Positions 19,134-27,638 are shown, numbered from the stretch's first letter. The stretch is 64,000 nucleotides of DNA from an uncultured Bacteroidales bacterium (GCA_902768435.1 CACXLJ010000016.1:101404-165403), one strand, 5' to 3'. Program-made: numbers and translations. Notes: generated by a model from the letters alone, not told the origin.

Positions 19134-20150
19134 ATGGAAAAGAAAGATTATAAGAACGTATTCGTTTTTGCAGAACAGCGTGAAGGTGTTATCCAATCCG
19201 TTGCATTTGAACTTTTGGGCAAGGCCCGTGACCTGGCCGATGTGTTGGGCGAAAAAGTAGTGGCCCTCTTGCTGGGTTCAGGCATTAAGGACAAGGCTCA
19301 GAGCCTTATCGAGTTTGGTGCCGACGAGGTGATTGTGGTCGACACGCCCGAACTCAAAGATTACCTGAGCGAGCAATACTCGCAGGTGATGTATCAGATT
19401 ATTGAAGAGCGCAAGCCCAACATCGTGCTCTATGGTGCTACCACCATTGGCCGCGACATGGCTCCGCGTCTGGCTTCACGCCTGAAAGCCGGTCTTACTG
19501 CCGACTGTACGAAACTTGAAATTCAGGAAGGTGCCGATGGTCAGCTCGACCTGCACTCGACTCGTCCCGCATTCGGTGGCAACCTCATGGCTACCATCGT
19601 GTGCCCCAACACGCGTCCGCAGATGTCAACCGTGCGTCCTGGTGTGATGCAGAAGATGGAGCGTCAGGCCGGTCGCCAGGGTGTGGTTACCGACTTCGTG
19701 CCCAAATTCGACACTGCCAAGTTCAAGGTGAAACTCGTCGAGACCATCAAGGCCGACAAGAGCATTGCCGATATCTCTGAGGCCAAGATTCTCGTCTCGG
19801 GTGGTCGTGGCGTGCACAACAAGGAAGGCTTCGACAAACTGCAGGCTCTTGCCGATGTACTCGGCGGACAGGTGGCTTCGTCGCGTGCCATGGTCGACAA
19901 TGGCGTTATGCCGCATGAGTGCCAGGTGGGTCAGACGGGTAAGACCGTGCGTCCTAACCTCTACATGGCTTGCGGTATCAGCGGTGCCATCCAGCACCTT
20001 GCCGGTATGGAAGAGAGCGACTTCATTATTGCCATCAATAAAGACAAGTTTGCTCCCATCTTCAGCGTGGCCGACCTGGGCATCGTGGGCGACCTCCACA
20101 AGATCGTTCCCATGCTCACCGAGCGCCTCAAGAAAGAAATCGAGAAGTAA
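19134..20150 (+). CDS. etfA: Electron transfer flavoprotein alpha subunit
   Basis: 338 residues; the N-terminal domain begins KNVFVFAEQREGVIQSVAFELLGKAR and the C-terminal FAD domain has KILVSGGRGV and the signature GQTGKTVRPNLYMACGISGA. NLMATIVCPNTRPQMSTVRPG is also diagnostic. It forms the Etf heterodimer with EtfB for crotonyl-CoA reduction. It is the last gene of the operon; a strong terminator starts 23 bases after its stop. Confidence 0.95.
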   Translation: MEKKDYKNVFVFAEQREGVIQSVAFELLGKARDLADVLGEKVVALLLGSGIKDKAQSLIEFGADEVIVVDTPELKDYLSEQYSQVMYQIIEERKPNIVLYGATTIGRDMAPRLASRLKAGLTADCTKLEIQEGADGQLDLHSTRPAFGGNLMATIVCPNTRPQMSTVRPGVMQKMERQAGRQGVVTDFVPKFDTAKFKVKLVETIKADKSIADISEAKILVSGGRGVHNKEGFDKLQALADVLGGQVASSRAMVDNGVMPHECQVGQTGKTVRPNLYMACGISGAIQHLAGMEESDFIIAINKDKFAPIFSVADLGIVGDLHKIVPMLTERLKKEIEK

Positions 20151-20172
20151 CCATCTTCTCCACTCATAACGC

Positions 20173-20218
20173 AAAAAGGCGTGGCTCCTCTCTCGGTGCC
20201 ACGCCTTTTGTTTTGTTC
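20173..20218 (+). terminator. Rho-independent terminator of the lysine/butyrate operon
   Basis: AAAAGGCGTGGC (20174-20185) pairs perfectly with GCCACGCCTTTT (20198-20209) around a 12-nt loop, followed by a T-rich run to about 20222. Confidence 0.92.
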
Positions 20219-20266
20219 CTTTTCAGACTGTGTGTGCAGAGAGTGGGGATACCTGGGGTGGGGGAA

Positions 20267-20297
20267 TTGGCGCTTAGCAAAAAAAGTTGTAATTTTG
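20267..20297 (+). promoter_or_regulatory. Promoter for the LTA-synthase-like gene
   Basis: TTG (20267-20269), 20 bp, then TAATTTTG (20290-20297), an ideal Bacteroidota housekeeping promoter 62 nt before the start codon. Confidence 0.75.
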
Positions 20298-20359
20298 CGT
20301 CCTAATAAAACAAGGATGTTCTAAAATAGAGATATAGACAATTAAAAGAGATTAAGACA

Positions 20360-22342
20360 ATGGATTATAAGATGCACTTCAAGCGGCTCAAGACTCAGCC
20401 TGGCTTTGTAATGGCGGTGAATTTCCTCATTCTCATGGTCATTTACATGCTTTCGAGATGGGCGTTCTACTATATGAACATCGACAGTTTCCAGGATGTG
20501 ACCTTTAGCGACATGATGACCATCTCGTGGGGCGGCTTGCGATTCGACCTGAGCGCGCTTTGCTATCTCAATGTCTTGTGCATCTTGCTTCAGTTCCTGC
20601 CCATCAAGGCTCGTCACACCCCCAAGTATCAGAAGATTGTGAAAATTATCTTCCTCGTCATCAACATTCTGGGCATTGTGGTGAATGTGGCCGATATCGT
20701 CTATTTCGAGTTCGGCGGCCGGCGCACCACAGCCACCATCTTCTCGGAGTTTGGAGGCGAGAGCAACTTGGGCACCATTGTGCTGCATAGCATCACAGGC
20801 TATTGGCAGGCATGGATATTTGGCATTGCCATGATTGCCGCCATCGTCTTCCTCTACTATAATCCCATCAAGAAGAAGCGCGAAAGGGCCGATTTCCCGC
20901 CAAACAAGGTTTATTACCCCGTTCATGGTGCTATCTTCGCCCTTGCCATGCTCCTTGCACTGGGCGGCATGCGAGGCGGCTTTGGTTTCAAGATGCATCC
21001 GCTGCGTCAGGATTCAGCCACCATCTACTGCAAGAATCCGCACGAGGCAGCCATTGTGCTCAACACGCCTTTCACGCTCATCACCACTTTGCACAAGAAG
21101 GGTTATGAAGACCCCAAATTCTTTGCCGAGGGGCAGAACCTCGACGACATCTTCAACCCCATTCACAATCTTACCCCAAAGGGAGGCGAGATGCAAAAAC
21201 TGAATGTGGTGGTATTCCTTATGGAGAGCTTCTCGATGGAATACATGGGCTACTTCAATAAAGACAAGGATGGCGGTCGCTATGAGGGTTACACGCCCTT
21301 CCTTGACTCGTTGCTCACGCAAAGCTATTGCTTCCAGTATAGTTTTGCCAACGGCATACGCTCGGTCGATGCCATGCCGGCAAGCTTTGCAGGCGTGCCG
21401 CGCTATATTGAGCCTTATTGCTACTATTTTTACTCTAACAATACCCTGCAGGGACTGCCCGAAATGCTCAAGCAAGAGGGCTACACTACAGCCTTCTTCC
21501 ATGGCGCGCCCAACACCACGCTGGGTTTCAAAGGCTTCAGCAATTCCATAGGATTTGACAGTTACTACGGCATGGAAGAGTATGGCCAAGACAAGGACTT
21601 CGACGGCACTTGGGCCATCTTTGATGAGCCTTATTTGAAATACTTTGCCGACAAGACCGATGAGATTGCACAACAGGGTAAGCCGTTCTTCCTCACCGTC
21701 TTCACCGCATCGAGCCACGACCCCTTCAAGGTGCCCGACCAGTACAAGGACAAATTCACGCGTGGCGAGATTCCCATGCATAAGGTCATCAGCTACTCTG
21801 ACTATGCCATCAAGCAATACTTTGAGAAGGTGAAGGATAAACCCTGGTTCAACAATACCATCTTCATCTTCAGTGCCGACCATTGCGGAGTGAGTTGCCG
21901 TGACGACTACAACAATGAGATGGGTCGCTTCCTCATCCCTATTTTCTTCTACACTCCTGGCGGTCAGTTGCCCGTGAAATGCGACTCCACGCGGCTCATG
22001 CAGCAGACCGACATCACCCCCTCGCTGCTCTCGTTGCTCAATTACCAGAAACCCTATTTCTCGTTTGGCAAGGATGTGTTCAACACCGACTCCACCTTTG
22101 TTAACTATGTGTTCAACGACCGTAACGGCCTCTCGATGTATTACCTCGACTCGCTCATGATTGAGTACAGCGGTAACAAACTCATAGGCATCTATGAATT
22201 CCGCAACGATTTCTCGCTCAAGCGCAACTTGCTGAACCAGAAAAAGCGTTTCCCGCAACTGCCATTCATGCAACGCCAAATCGAGGCCATCCTGCAGCAA
22301 TATGTTACGCGCATGAAGCAAAACCGCCTCACAGCCCGTTAA
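20360..22342 (+). CDS. LTA synthase / sulfatase-family membrane phosphotransferase
   Basis: 660 residues with about five hydrophobic segments in the first 210, then a periplasmic alkaline phosphatase-superfamily domain. VVVFLMESFSMEYMG (the first metal-binding strand), GIRSVDAMPASFAG (region of the nucleophile, here apparently Ser), and FSADHCG (Asp-His metal ligands) are seen. Family members transfer phosphoglycerol or phosphoethanolamine groups from lipids to envelope glycans or lipids. In a Gram-negative without lipoteichoic acid the acceptor is likely another envelope glycan or lipid, but this cannot be read from the sequence. It is monocistronic by spacing. Confidence 0.85.
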   Translation: MDYKMHFKRLKTQPGFVMAVNFLILMVIYMLSRWAFYYMNIDSFQDVTFSDMMTISWGGLRFDLSALCYLNVLCILLQFLPIKARHTPKYQKIVKIIFLVINILGIVVNVADIVYFEFGGRRTTATIFSEFGGESNLGTIVLHSITGYWQAWIFGIAMIAAIVFLYYNPIKKKRERADFPPNKVYYPVHGAIFALAMLLALGGMRGGFGFKMHPLRQDSATIYCKNPHEAAIVLNTPFTLITTLHKKGYEDPKFFAEGQNLDDIFNPIHNLTPKGGEMQKLNVVVFLMESFSMEYMGYFNKDKDGGRYEGYTPFLDSLLTQSYCFQYSFANGIRSVDAMPASFAGVPRYIEPYCYYFYSNNTLQGLPEMLKQEGYTTAFFHGAPNTTLGFKGFSNSIGFDSYYGMEEYGQDKDFDGTWAIFDEPYLKYFADKTDEIAQQGKPFFLTVFTASSHDPFKVPDQYKDKFTRGEIPMHKVISYSDYAIKQYFEKVKDKPWFNNTIFIFSADHCGVSCRDDYNNEMGRFLIPIFFYTPGGQLPVKCDSTRLMQQTDITPSLLSLLNYQKPYFSFGKDVFNTDSTFVNYVFNDRNGLSMYYLDSLMIEYSGNKLIGIYEFRNDFSLKRNLLNQKKRFPQLPFMQRQIEAILQQYVTRMKQNRLTAR

Positions 22343-22469
22343 TTCAACTGGCATGACAAGCAAAATTTTGTGCGGGTCAAAGAATTTATTAAATTTGCAT
22401 ACCAATAGTTCAATGGCAGGATGCCAAGGACTTAATAATAGACATAATAATTAAAAACCGTTATAGACA

Positions 22470-22832
22470 ATGAATGATTACAAGAAACTAAGAAAAAAAG
22501 CGCTGGTGTGCGACATCATCAGCCTTTTGGTGGCCCTCACAGTGCTCTTCTTCGGCTCGCGCGATGAGCTGCAGGAGTGGGTGCTGATTATCGGACTCAT
22601 CGTGGCCGCATTATTCCTGATTGTGGCAGTGGTGCTGTCGATTAAGGCCCGCAAGCTGGAACGCCGTGCCTTTGCTGCCGAGAACCGCCGCCTTGAGGAC
22701 CTTGCCGCTCGTGGTATGACGCAGGACGAAGTTGAAGATTTTGGCGATCCCCAAGAAATGGAGGTGGCTGAAGCAGCTGAAACTGCTATTGAAGAAAAAG
22801 CCGAAGAAACTCCTGAAGAGAAGGAGGGTTGA
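22470..22832 (+). CDS. Small two-TM membrane protein of unknown function
   Basis: 120 residues with two hydrophobic helices (about residues 12-28 and 36-58) joined by a short charged turn, and a C-terminal tail rich in Glu and Ala that is probably cytoplasmic and disordered. I do not recognise a family. Its last codons contain AAGGAGG (22821-22827), which serves as the ribosome binding site of the downstream exonuclease gene, so the two are co-transcribed and probably translationally coupled. Confidence 0.7.
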   Translation: MNDYKKLRKKALVCDIISLLVALTVLFFGSRDELQEWVLIIGLIVAALFLIVAVVLSIKARKLERRAFAAENRRLEDLAARGMTQDEVEDFGDPQEMEVAEAAETAIEEKAEETPEEKEG

Positions 22833-22836
22833 TGCT

Positions 22837-23598
22837 ATGGCACTGAAATTCATTTCATGGAATGTGAACGGCCTGCGTGCCGTGGCTGGCAAGGGTTTCA
22901 AGGAAATCTTCGAGCAGCTCGATGCCGACTTTTTCAGTCTGCAAGAGACTAAGATGCAGGCTGGGCAAATCGACATGGAGTTTCCGGGCTACCAGTCGTT
23001 CTGGAACTATGCCGACAAGAAAGGCTATAGCGGCACGGCTGTCTTTACCCGTCACACGCCCGTGAATGTGACCTACGGCATGGGCATCGACGAGCACGAC
23101 CATGAGGGTCGCATCATCACCCTTGAGATGGAAAAGTTCTACCTTGTCACCGTCTATACGCCCAATAGTCAGGACGGCCTGCGTCGCCTTGACTACCGCA
23201 TGAAGTGGGAAGATGATTTCCGCGCCTATCTGCTGAAACTCAATGAGAACAAACCCGTGATTGTGTGCGGTGACCTGAATGTGGCGCATGAGGAAATTGA
23301 CTTGAAGAATCCCAAGACCAATCGCAAGAATGCTGGCTTCACCGACGAGGAACGCGCCAAGATGACAACGCTGCTCGATGCGGGATTCACCGACACCTTC
23401 CGCCACTTCTACCCCGACATGGAGGGCATCTACTCGTGGTGGAGCTACCGCTTCAAGGCGCGTGAGAAGAATGCGGGCTGGCGTATCGACTACTATTTGA
23501 CCTCGAAGAGCCTCGATGAGAAACTCGTCGATGCCAAAATCCATACCGAAGTTTACGGCAGTGACCACTGCCCCGTAGAACTCCTCCTCGACATATAG
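22837..23598 (+). CDS. xth: Exodeoxyribonuclease III
   Basis: 253 residues beginning MALKFISWNVNGLRA; the start is set by AAGGAGG nine bases upstream, and a longer in-frame extension into the previous gene is rejected. Catalytic and metal-binding motifs of the EEP family are all present: NVNGLRA, LQETK (Glu), YTPNSQ, GDLNVAHEEIDL, GFTDEER, WWSYR, WRIDYYL and GSDHCPV (Asp-His). It is an AP endonuclease and 3'-5' exonuclease for base excision repair. Confidence 0.95.
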   Translation: MALKFISWNVNGLRAVAGKGFKEIFEQLDADFFSLQETKMQAGQIDMEFPGYQSFWNYADKKGYSGTAVFTRHTPVNVTYGMGIDEHDHEGRIITLEMEKFYLVTVYTPNSQDGLRRLDYRMKWEDDFRAYLLKLNENKPVIVCGDLNVAHEEIDLKNPKTNRKNAGFTDEERAKMTTLLDAGFTDTFRHFYPDMEGIYSWWSYRFKAREKNAGWRIDYYLTSKSLDEKLVDAKIHTEVYGSDHCPVELLLDI

Positions 23599-23679
23599 AC
23601 TAAATAATCTGAGATATCCCCACTAAACTCAAAACCTTAAACCTCAAGCATCTAAAGTCCTAGGACTTTGGATGCTTGA

Positions 23680-24210
23680 CTATAGCAGGTGCTCGAAGGC
23701 GATGCGTGGACCGTCGGGGAGCACTACATTGCCGCAGCGCTCAAAGCCCAGTTTGGGCAGGATGTGCAGCATTTGCACATTGTCGTTGTTGGTGTCGATG
23801 CGCATGCTCTCGCATCCGTCATCGCGCGACTCATCCATGAGCAGTTGCAAGAAACGCGAGGCCAGACCGCGATTGGCCACATCGGGGTCGATGCCAATGC
23901 GGTGCACCACCGAGTAGCGGCAGTGTGCCGAGTCGCTGGCGGTGAGCCAACGGCCCTCGATGGTGTCGTAGCATGGCTCGCCCGCGTAGATGAGGGCACA
24001 GTAACCCACCACTTTGCCGTCGAGCACCAACACGCGGCCTATTTCCTGCTGCACATCATCGGCAATCACTTTGGGGTTAGGATAGCCCTGCTGCCACTGG
24101 TTGCGGCCTTGCTGGTGCATGAGTTCCTGCTGGCGGCTGATGATGCTCCATGCCGTAGCCTTGTCGGCGGCAGTAGCCATGCGGCTGGTAAGTTGCTCTT
24201 GGTCAGTCAT
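23680..24210 (-). CDS. GNAT-family N-acetyltransferase
   Basis: About 176 residues from the ATG at 24210. VLVLDGKVVGYCALI is strand beta4, VHRIGIDPDVANRGLASRFLQLLMDESRDDGC is the acetyl-CoA pyrophosphate loop (ANRGLAS in place of RxxGxG/A), and LHILPKLGFERCG is the C-terminal motif. The substrate is unknown. The start codon lies inside the last codons of the upstream DUF2007 gene (8-bp overlap), so the two are translationally coupled. A frame extension 15 codons upstream is rejected for that reason. Confidence 0.85.
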   Translation of the reverse strand: MTDQEQLTSRMATAADKATAWSIISRQQELMHQQGRNQWQQGYPNPKVIADDVQQEIGRVLVLDGKVVGYCALIYAGEPCYDTIEGRWLTASDSAHCRYSVVHRIGIDPDVANRGLASRFLQLLMDESRDDGCESMRIDTNNDNVQMLHILPKLGFERCGNVVLPDGPRIAFEHLL

Positions 24211-24499
24211 CTGATATGGGGCTGTCGGGAGAGGCCATCTCGTCAAGTTTGGCAATCACATCCTCGTCGATGGCTTCAATGGGATTGGCGGCAAGCACTT
24301 TGCTTGCCATTTCAAATTCGCACTGGCGCACCACCACATTCATCTGCCCTTGCTTGAAACCTTGCAGCAAGCAGTTGGCGGTGCTGTCGCCCATCACTGC
24401 GGCTGTGATGCCGTTAGCCTCGAGCATTCCTGCCACTACATTAGCCTCAAAGGGGCTGTCGTACGAAGCCAGTACCACAATATCGTTCTCGTTTGCCAT
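24203..24499 (-). CDS. DUF2007-type putative signal-transducing protein
   Basis: 98 residues; the segment VVLASYDSPFEANVVAGMLEANGITAAVMGDSTANCL is the usual DUF2007 core, a small ferredoxin-like alpha/beta fold, followed by VNVVVRQCEFEMA-like strand and helix. The biochemical role is not known; the family is described as putative signal transduction. It overlaps the GNAT gene start and has its own promoter upstream. Confidence 0.78.
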   Translation of the reverse strand: MANENDIVVLASYDSPFEANVVAGMLEANGITAAVMGDSTANCLLQGFKQGQMNVVVRQCEFEMASKVLAANPIEAIDEDVIAKLDEMASPDSPISDD

Positions 24500-24529
24500 A
24501 ATAGTAAAGCTTTATTCGTTTTGTTGTTG

Positions 24530-24560
24530 CAAATATATATGATTTTCGGCAATAAAACAA
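24530..24560 (-). promoter_or_regulatory. Promoter for DUF2007-GNAT
   Basis: On the minus strand TTG (24560-24558), 20 bp, TATATTTG (24537-24530). It lies 31 bp from the start codon. Confidence 0.7.
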
Positions 24561-24562
24561 TA

Positions 24563-24587
24563 TCACCCGCCTTTTTGGGGCGGGTGA
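24563..24587 (-). terminator. Terminator after the small lipoprotein gene
   Basis: TCACCCGC / GCGGGTGA form an 8-bp stem around a loop of nine bases containing a T5 run, 24 bp past the lipoprotein stop on the minus strand, with a T-rich stretch beyond. Confidence 0.7.
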
Positions 24588-24610
24588 CTGTGTCGAAAAG
24601 CTGTCGATGA

Positions 24611-24934
24611 TTACTTCATGAGGTTCTTCATGAGTTCTTCCTGAACTTTCTCCATTTCGGCATTGAGCTCTTTGTCGTTTTCGAGAGCTTCGTTGAATTT
24701 CTTCAGTTCTTCTTCGCCTTTAGCTTTGTAGAAGTCTTCATATTCCTTCTGAACCTTAGTAATCTCTTCTTCGGCTTTCTTCATGTCGTCCATGCTCTTG
24801 ATGCCCTTCATGATAGAAATAACTTTCTCACCAGCAGCCTTAGCATCCTTGGCAACATCACCAGTGGGGCCACTTGTACAAGCAGCTAAGCACATGCAGA
24901 AAGCTGCAACAGTCATCAACAAAAATTTCTTCAT
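24611..24934 (-). CDS. Small coiled-coil lipoprotein
   Basis: 107 residues starting MKKFLLMTVAAFCMCLAAC, a signal peptide with lipobox LAAC and the acylated Cys at residue 19. The mature part is about 85 residues, highly charged and rich in Lys and Glu, predicted all-helical coiled coil (EEEITKVQKEYEDFYKAKGE). An in-frame ATG 21 codons upstream would bury the signal peptide and is rejected. The function is unknown; such proteins are common in Bacteroidales periplasm. Confidence 0.8.
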   Translation of the reverse strand: MKKFLLMTVAAFCMCLAACTSGPTGDVAKDAKAAGEKVISIMKGIKSMDDMKKAEEEITKVQKEYEDFYKAKGEEELKKFNEALENDKELNAEMEKVQEELMKNLMK

Positions 24935-24974
24935 AATTGTAATTATTTTTAAAGGATTAATAAAATAGTTTTTA

Positions 24975-25005
24975 CAAAAGTAGTTATTATTTATCAAAAA
25001 CCAAA
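24975..25005 (-). promoter_or_regulatory. Promoter for the small lipoprotein gene
   Basis: On the minus strand TTTG (25005-25002), 19 bp, TACTTTTG (24982-24975). Confidence 0.65.
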
Positions 25006-25128
25006 AAAAAAGATAAAAAATGTGCCCTGTTAACCATTTTTTTGAAATATTCTTTGATTACTTGTTCAGTCATTAATTAGAAATAAATATATCTAATTCA
25101 ATATTGATTCGGCACCCTCATAAAGGCG

Positions 25129-26172
25129 CTACTTGATGTTGCGGGCATTGAGGGCATCCTGGTAGCGGTGTGCGTTGGCCAGATGTTCGTCGTAGCTGGT
25201 GGTGAAGTTGTGGTAGCCCGAGAAATCTTCCTTGGCACACATATAGGTGTAGTTGTGCGGTGTGGAGTTTAGGATGGCGTCGATGGTAGCCTTCTCCGGC
25301 AGGCGAATGGGGCCCGGAGGCAAGCCATTCACGCGATAGGTGTTCCACTCCGAGTTCACCTGCAGCATGTCGTGGGTGAGGCGCTTGATTGAGAAGTCGC
25401 CCAGGGCATACTTCACCGTGGGGTCGGCCTGCAAGCGCATGCCGCTCTTGAAGCGGTTAATATAGAGCCGGCCCACCTTGCCGCGCTCGTCGGCCTTGCT
25501 GGTCTCCTCCTCGGTGATGCTGGCGATGATTTCTACCTCGTCGGGGGTGAGGCCCAGTTTCTCGGCCTTGGCCTTACGGCCCTCGCTGTTCCAGAACTTC
25601 TCGTGATAGTCATACATGGTGGAGAGCAGTTTTTCGGGCGACACATCCCAGTAAAACTCGTAACTGTCGGGCATGAGAATGCCCACAATGTTGTTGGGAT
25701 TCTTGCCAAACTTGGCACACAGTTTCTGGTCGTTCAGGGCGCTCCAAATGCTGTCGTAGCCCATCATGTAGAGTTTGCCCGCGCGCTCGGCAAATTCCTT
25801 TTTGGTGCGCACATTGTTGAAGGTGAACTTGATGCCGCTCTGGGCTCCGCTGCGCAGTCGGCGCGCTGCCTTCAGGGGCGAGTCGCCCTTGCCGATGCGG
25901 AAGGCGCCATGGCGTTTCTCGATTTCGGCACCCGTGAGGTTGAGCAAGGTCATCACTTTGCTGGCATAGCCCTCGCCTAGCTTGGCGGTGAGCGAGTCCT
26001 TGAGCGCCTCGTTGGTGGTGCCCTTGCGCAGGTATATCATGGCCTCCTTGTCGGCGCCGGTCATCACATAGGGCATTGCCAAAACGGCCAGCACGGCGGC
26101 CACCACGAGCGCCACGATAAGCGCTATGCGGCCTTTCGACGTCTTCTTTTTGCGTTTCTTCTTTGTTGTCAT
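25129..26172 (-). CDS. mltG: Endolytic peptidoglycan transglycosylase MltG
   Basis: 347 residues: a Lys/Arg-rich cytoplasmic tail, one membrane helix (about 16-38), a LysM-like segment and the YceG catalytic domain. ASITEEETSKADERGKVG carries the catalytic glutamate of the family, and LQADPTVKYA and YRVNGLPPGPI are the other signature motifs. It cleaves nascent glycan strands near the inner membrane and so sets glycan length. It has its own promoter in the gap after fic. Confidence 0.95.
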   Translation of the reverse strand: MTTKKKRKKKTSKGRIALIVALVVAAVLAVLAMPYVMTGADKEAMIYLRKGTTNEALKDSLTAKLGEGYASKVMTLLNLTGAEIEKRHGAFRIGKGDSPLKAARRLRSGAQSGIKFTFNNVRTKKEFAERAGKLYMMGYDSIWSALNDQKLCAKFGKNPNNIVGILMPDSYEFYWDVSPEKLLSTMYDYHEKFWNSEGRKAKAEKLGLTPDEVEIIASITEEETSKADERGKVGRLYINRFKSGMRLQADPTVKYALGDFSIKRLTHDMLQVNSEWNTYRVNGLPPGPIRLPEKATIDAILNSTPHNYTYMCAKEDFSGYHNFTTSYDEHLANAHRYQDALNARNIK

Positions 26173-26230
26173 ATTTCTTTAATTAATGAGTTCAACTCTA
26201 ATTGTTGAGGAGTTCCGTTTTATCGAAACG

Positions 26231-26262
26231 CAAAATTACACCGAAATCCACGATTTCCCAAA
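26231..26262 (-). promoter_or_regulatory. Promoter for mltG
   Basis: On the minus strand TTTG (26262-26259), 20 bp, TAATTTTG (26238-26231), 59 bp from the start codon. Confidence 0.72.
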
Positions 26263-26295
26263 TTCTCCCCTCACAATTTTAGACAGAAGGTCAGA

Positions 26296-27393
26296 TTAAT
26301 TCGGGAAGGTCAAGATGTAGTTTGTGCTCCGGCCACCTTCACTAGATTTTCTTAATATCCCTTTTGAAATAAGGTCATTAATGTCATTCAGTGCCGTATC
26401 GGAAGAGCATTTAGCGATTTTTGCCCATTTGCTGCTGGTGAGTTTACCGAAGAAACCATCGAACTGCATGTTCAGCAATTTCCGTTGCCGTTCATTGAAT
26501 GAAACATTGTGGTAAGTGTCCCAAAAATTAGTTTTACGCATTACCGACGATAAAGTCTCTTCAGTTGATTCCAGTGCCTTTTCAAAGCACCCAAGAAACC
26601 ACAACAACCACTCTGTGATGTCGCCATCGCCTCGCTGCGTGTGTTCTAACACTTCGTAGTATTCTTTTTGTAATGCTTTGATTTCGGTAGATATACTATA
26701 AAATCTTTTACTACAATGTTCTGAGCGGGCAAGGAGCATATCAGTCAATGCTCTTGTGATGCGGCCATTTCCATCATCAAAGGGATGTATAGATACAAAC
26801 CACAAATGAGCTATAGCTGCCTTCAACACTGCATCGACATCCTCGTTGCCATTGACCCAAGCAAGGAAACGATCCATCTCGGCTGGCACACGCTCGGCTG
26901 CCGGCGCCTGATAATGAACTTTTTCTTTGCCCATAGCGCCCGAAACTACCTGCATGTTGCCCGTGCGATATCGGCCTACATCTATGCGATACAAACCACT
27001 CATTCCGGTTGGGAACAATACGTTGTGCCACCCGAAAAGCCTGTCATGAGTGAGAGGCTTATCGTAGTTTTGAGTTGCATCCAATTGCATTTCTACTACA
27101 CCCTCGACATAGCGGGACACAGGCACAAGTCCAGCAGTCTCTATACCCAGCCGGCGAGCTATTGAAGAACGAACTTCTTCAATATTTAGTTTTTCACCCT
27201 CAATTTCTGATGAACGAACAAGTTCAAGTGTCATGTTCGAAAGTATAGCTTCGTCTTGAGAGTCAAATCCCAGCGATAGCATTCGCCCCATAACCTGCCC
27301 CTGCTTGGCACGCACACGTCCCAACTCTTTCATTATTTGCTGGCTATCATAACGGAATTGCCACCAGTTCTCGTAATCGTGTATGTATCGCAT
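26296..27393 (-). CDS. Fic/DOC-family AMP-transferase with DUF4172-like N terminus
   Basis: 365 residues. The Fic core motif HPFDDGNGR (203-211) is complete, with catalytic His203. An inhibitory-helix motif S61-x-x-x-E65-G66 sits N-terminal to the core, as in class II Fic proteins that are self-inhibited. The first 110 residues, beginning MRYIHDYENWWQFRYD, match the N-terminal domain (DUF4172-like) common in this subgroup. The last about 80 residues look like a winged helix (LTSSKWAKIAKCSSDTALNDINDLISKGIL). Fic enzymes transfer AMP to target proteins. The DNA-binding-like C terminus and paired palindromes at the promoter suggest autoregulation. No antitoxin gene lies next to it. Confidence 0.9.
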   Translation of the reverse strand: MRYIHDYENWWQFRYDSQQIMKELGRVRAKQGQVMGRMLSLGFDSQDEAILSNMTLELVRSSEIEGEKLNIEEVRSSIARRLGIETAGLVPVSRYVEGVVEMQLDATQNYDKPLTHDRLFGWHNVLFPTGMSGLYRIDVGRYRTGNMQVVSGAMGKEKVHYQAPAAERVPAEMDRFLAWVNGNEDVDAVLKAAIAHLWFVSIHPFDDGNGRITRALTDMLLARSEHCSKRFYSISTEIKALQKEYYEVLEHTQRGDGDITEWLLWFLGCFEKALESTEETLSSVMRKTNFWDTYHNVSFNERQRKLLNMQFDGFFGKLTSSKWAKIAKCSSDTALNDINDLISKGILRKSSEGGRSTNYILTFPN

Positions 27394-27409
27394 AAATCAA
27401 GTTTTGGGG

Positions 27410-27441
27410 CAAAAATAGAGCATATTCGGTAATTATCCAAA
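27410..27441 (-). promoter_or_regulatory. Promoter for fic
   Basis: On the minus strand TTTG (27441-27438), 20 bp, TATTTTTG (27417-27410), 17 bp from the start codon. The palindromes at 27443-27501 lie directly upstream. Confidence 0.7.
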
Positions 27442-27442
27442 T

Positions 27443-27501
27443 TATTCGCCGAAAAAATTCGGAGAATAGCAAGATTATTCACCGAAAATCTTCGGCGATT
27501 A
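27443..27501. promoter_or_regulatory. Twin palindromes upstream of fic, putative operator
   Basis: Palindrome 1 (27443-27468) is TATTCGCCGAA-AAAA-TTCGGAGAATA with one mismatch between the 11-bp arms. Palindrome 2 (about 27476-27501) has the same layout, TATTCACCGAA-AATC-TTCGGCGATTA, with two mismatches. Their centres are 33 bp apart, about three helical turns. A related half site, TATTCGGTAA, begins at 27423 inside the promoter spacer. Confidence 0.6.
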
Positions 27502-27502
27502 T

Positions 27503-27547
27503 CTAGTTGAACTAGAAAATCTAGATGGACTAGATAGGCTAGATGAT
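27503..27547. repeat. CTAG repeat phased at 9 bp
   Basis: Five CTAG tetramers start at 27503, 27512, 27521, 27530 and 27539, exactly 9 bp apart, with variable 5-bp fillers (TTGAA, AAAAT, ATGGA, ATAGG, ATGAT). The same design recurs at 48665-48686. Confidence 0.75.
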
Positions 27548-27601
27548 ATAGAAAAACAAAAAGGTAAGTGGCTGGTGAGGGGTGAGGGATTGGGGTGAGG
27601 A

Positions 27602-27633
27602 TTTGGGGGAGAGGGAGTTTTTGATTATCTTTG
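27602..27633 (+). promoter_or_regulatory. Promoter for lpxB
   Basis: TTTG (27602-27605), 20 bp, TATCTTTG (27626-27633), 25 bp before the lpxB start. Confidence 0.72.
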
Positions 27634-27638
27634 CGGTG

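Noticed and set aside
26296..27501. Fic gene considered as half of a Fic toxin-antitoxin operon
   Set aside because: The inhibitory motif is within the same protein (S61-x3-E65-G66) and no small antitoxin frame lies next to it.
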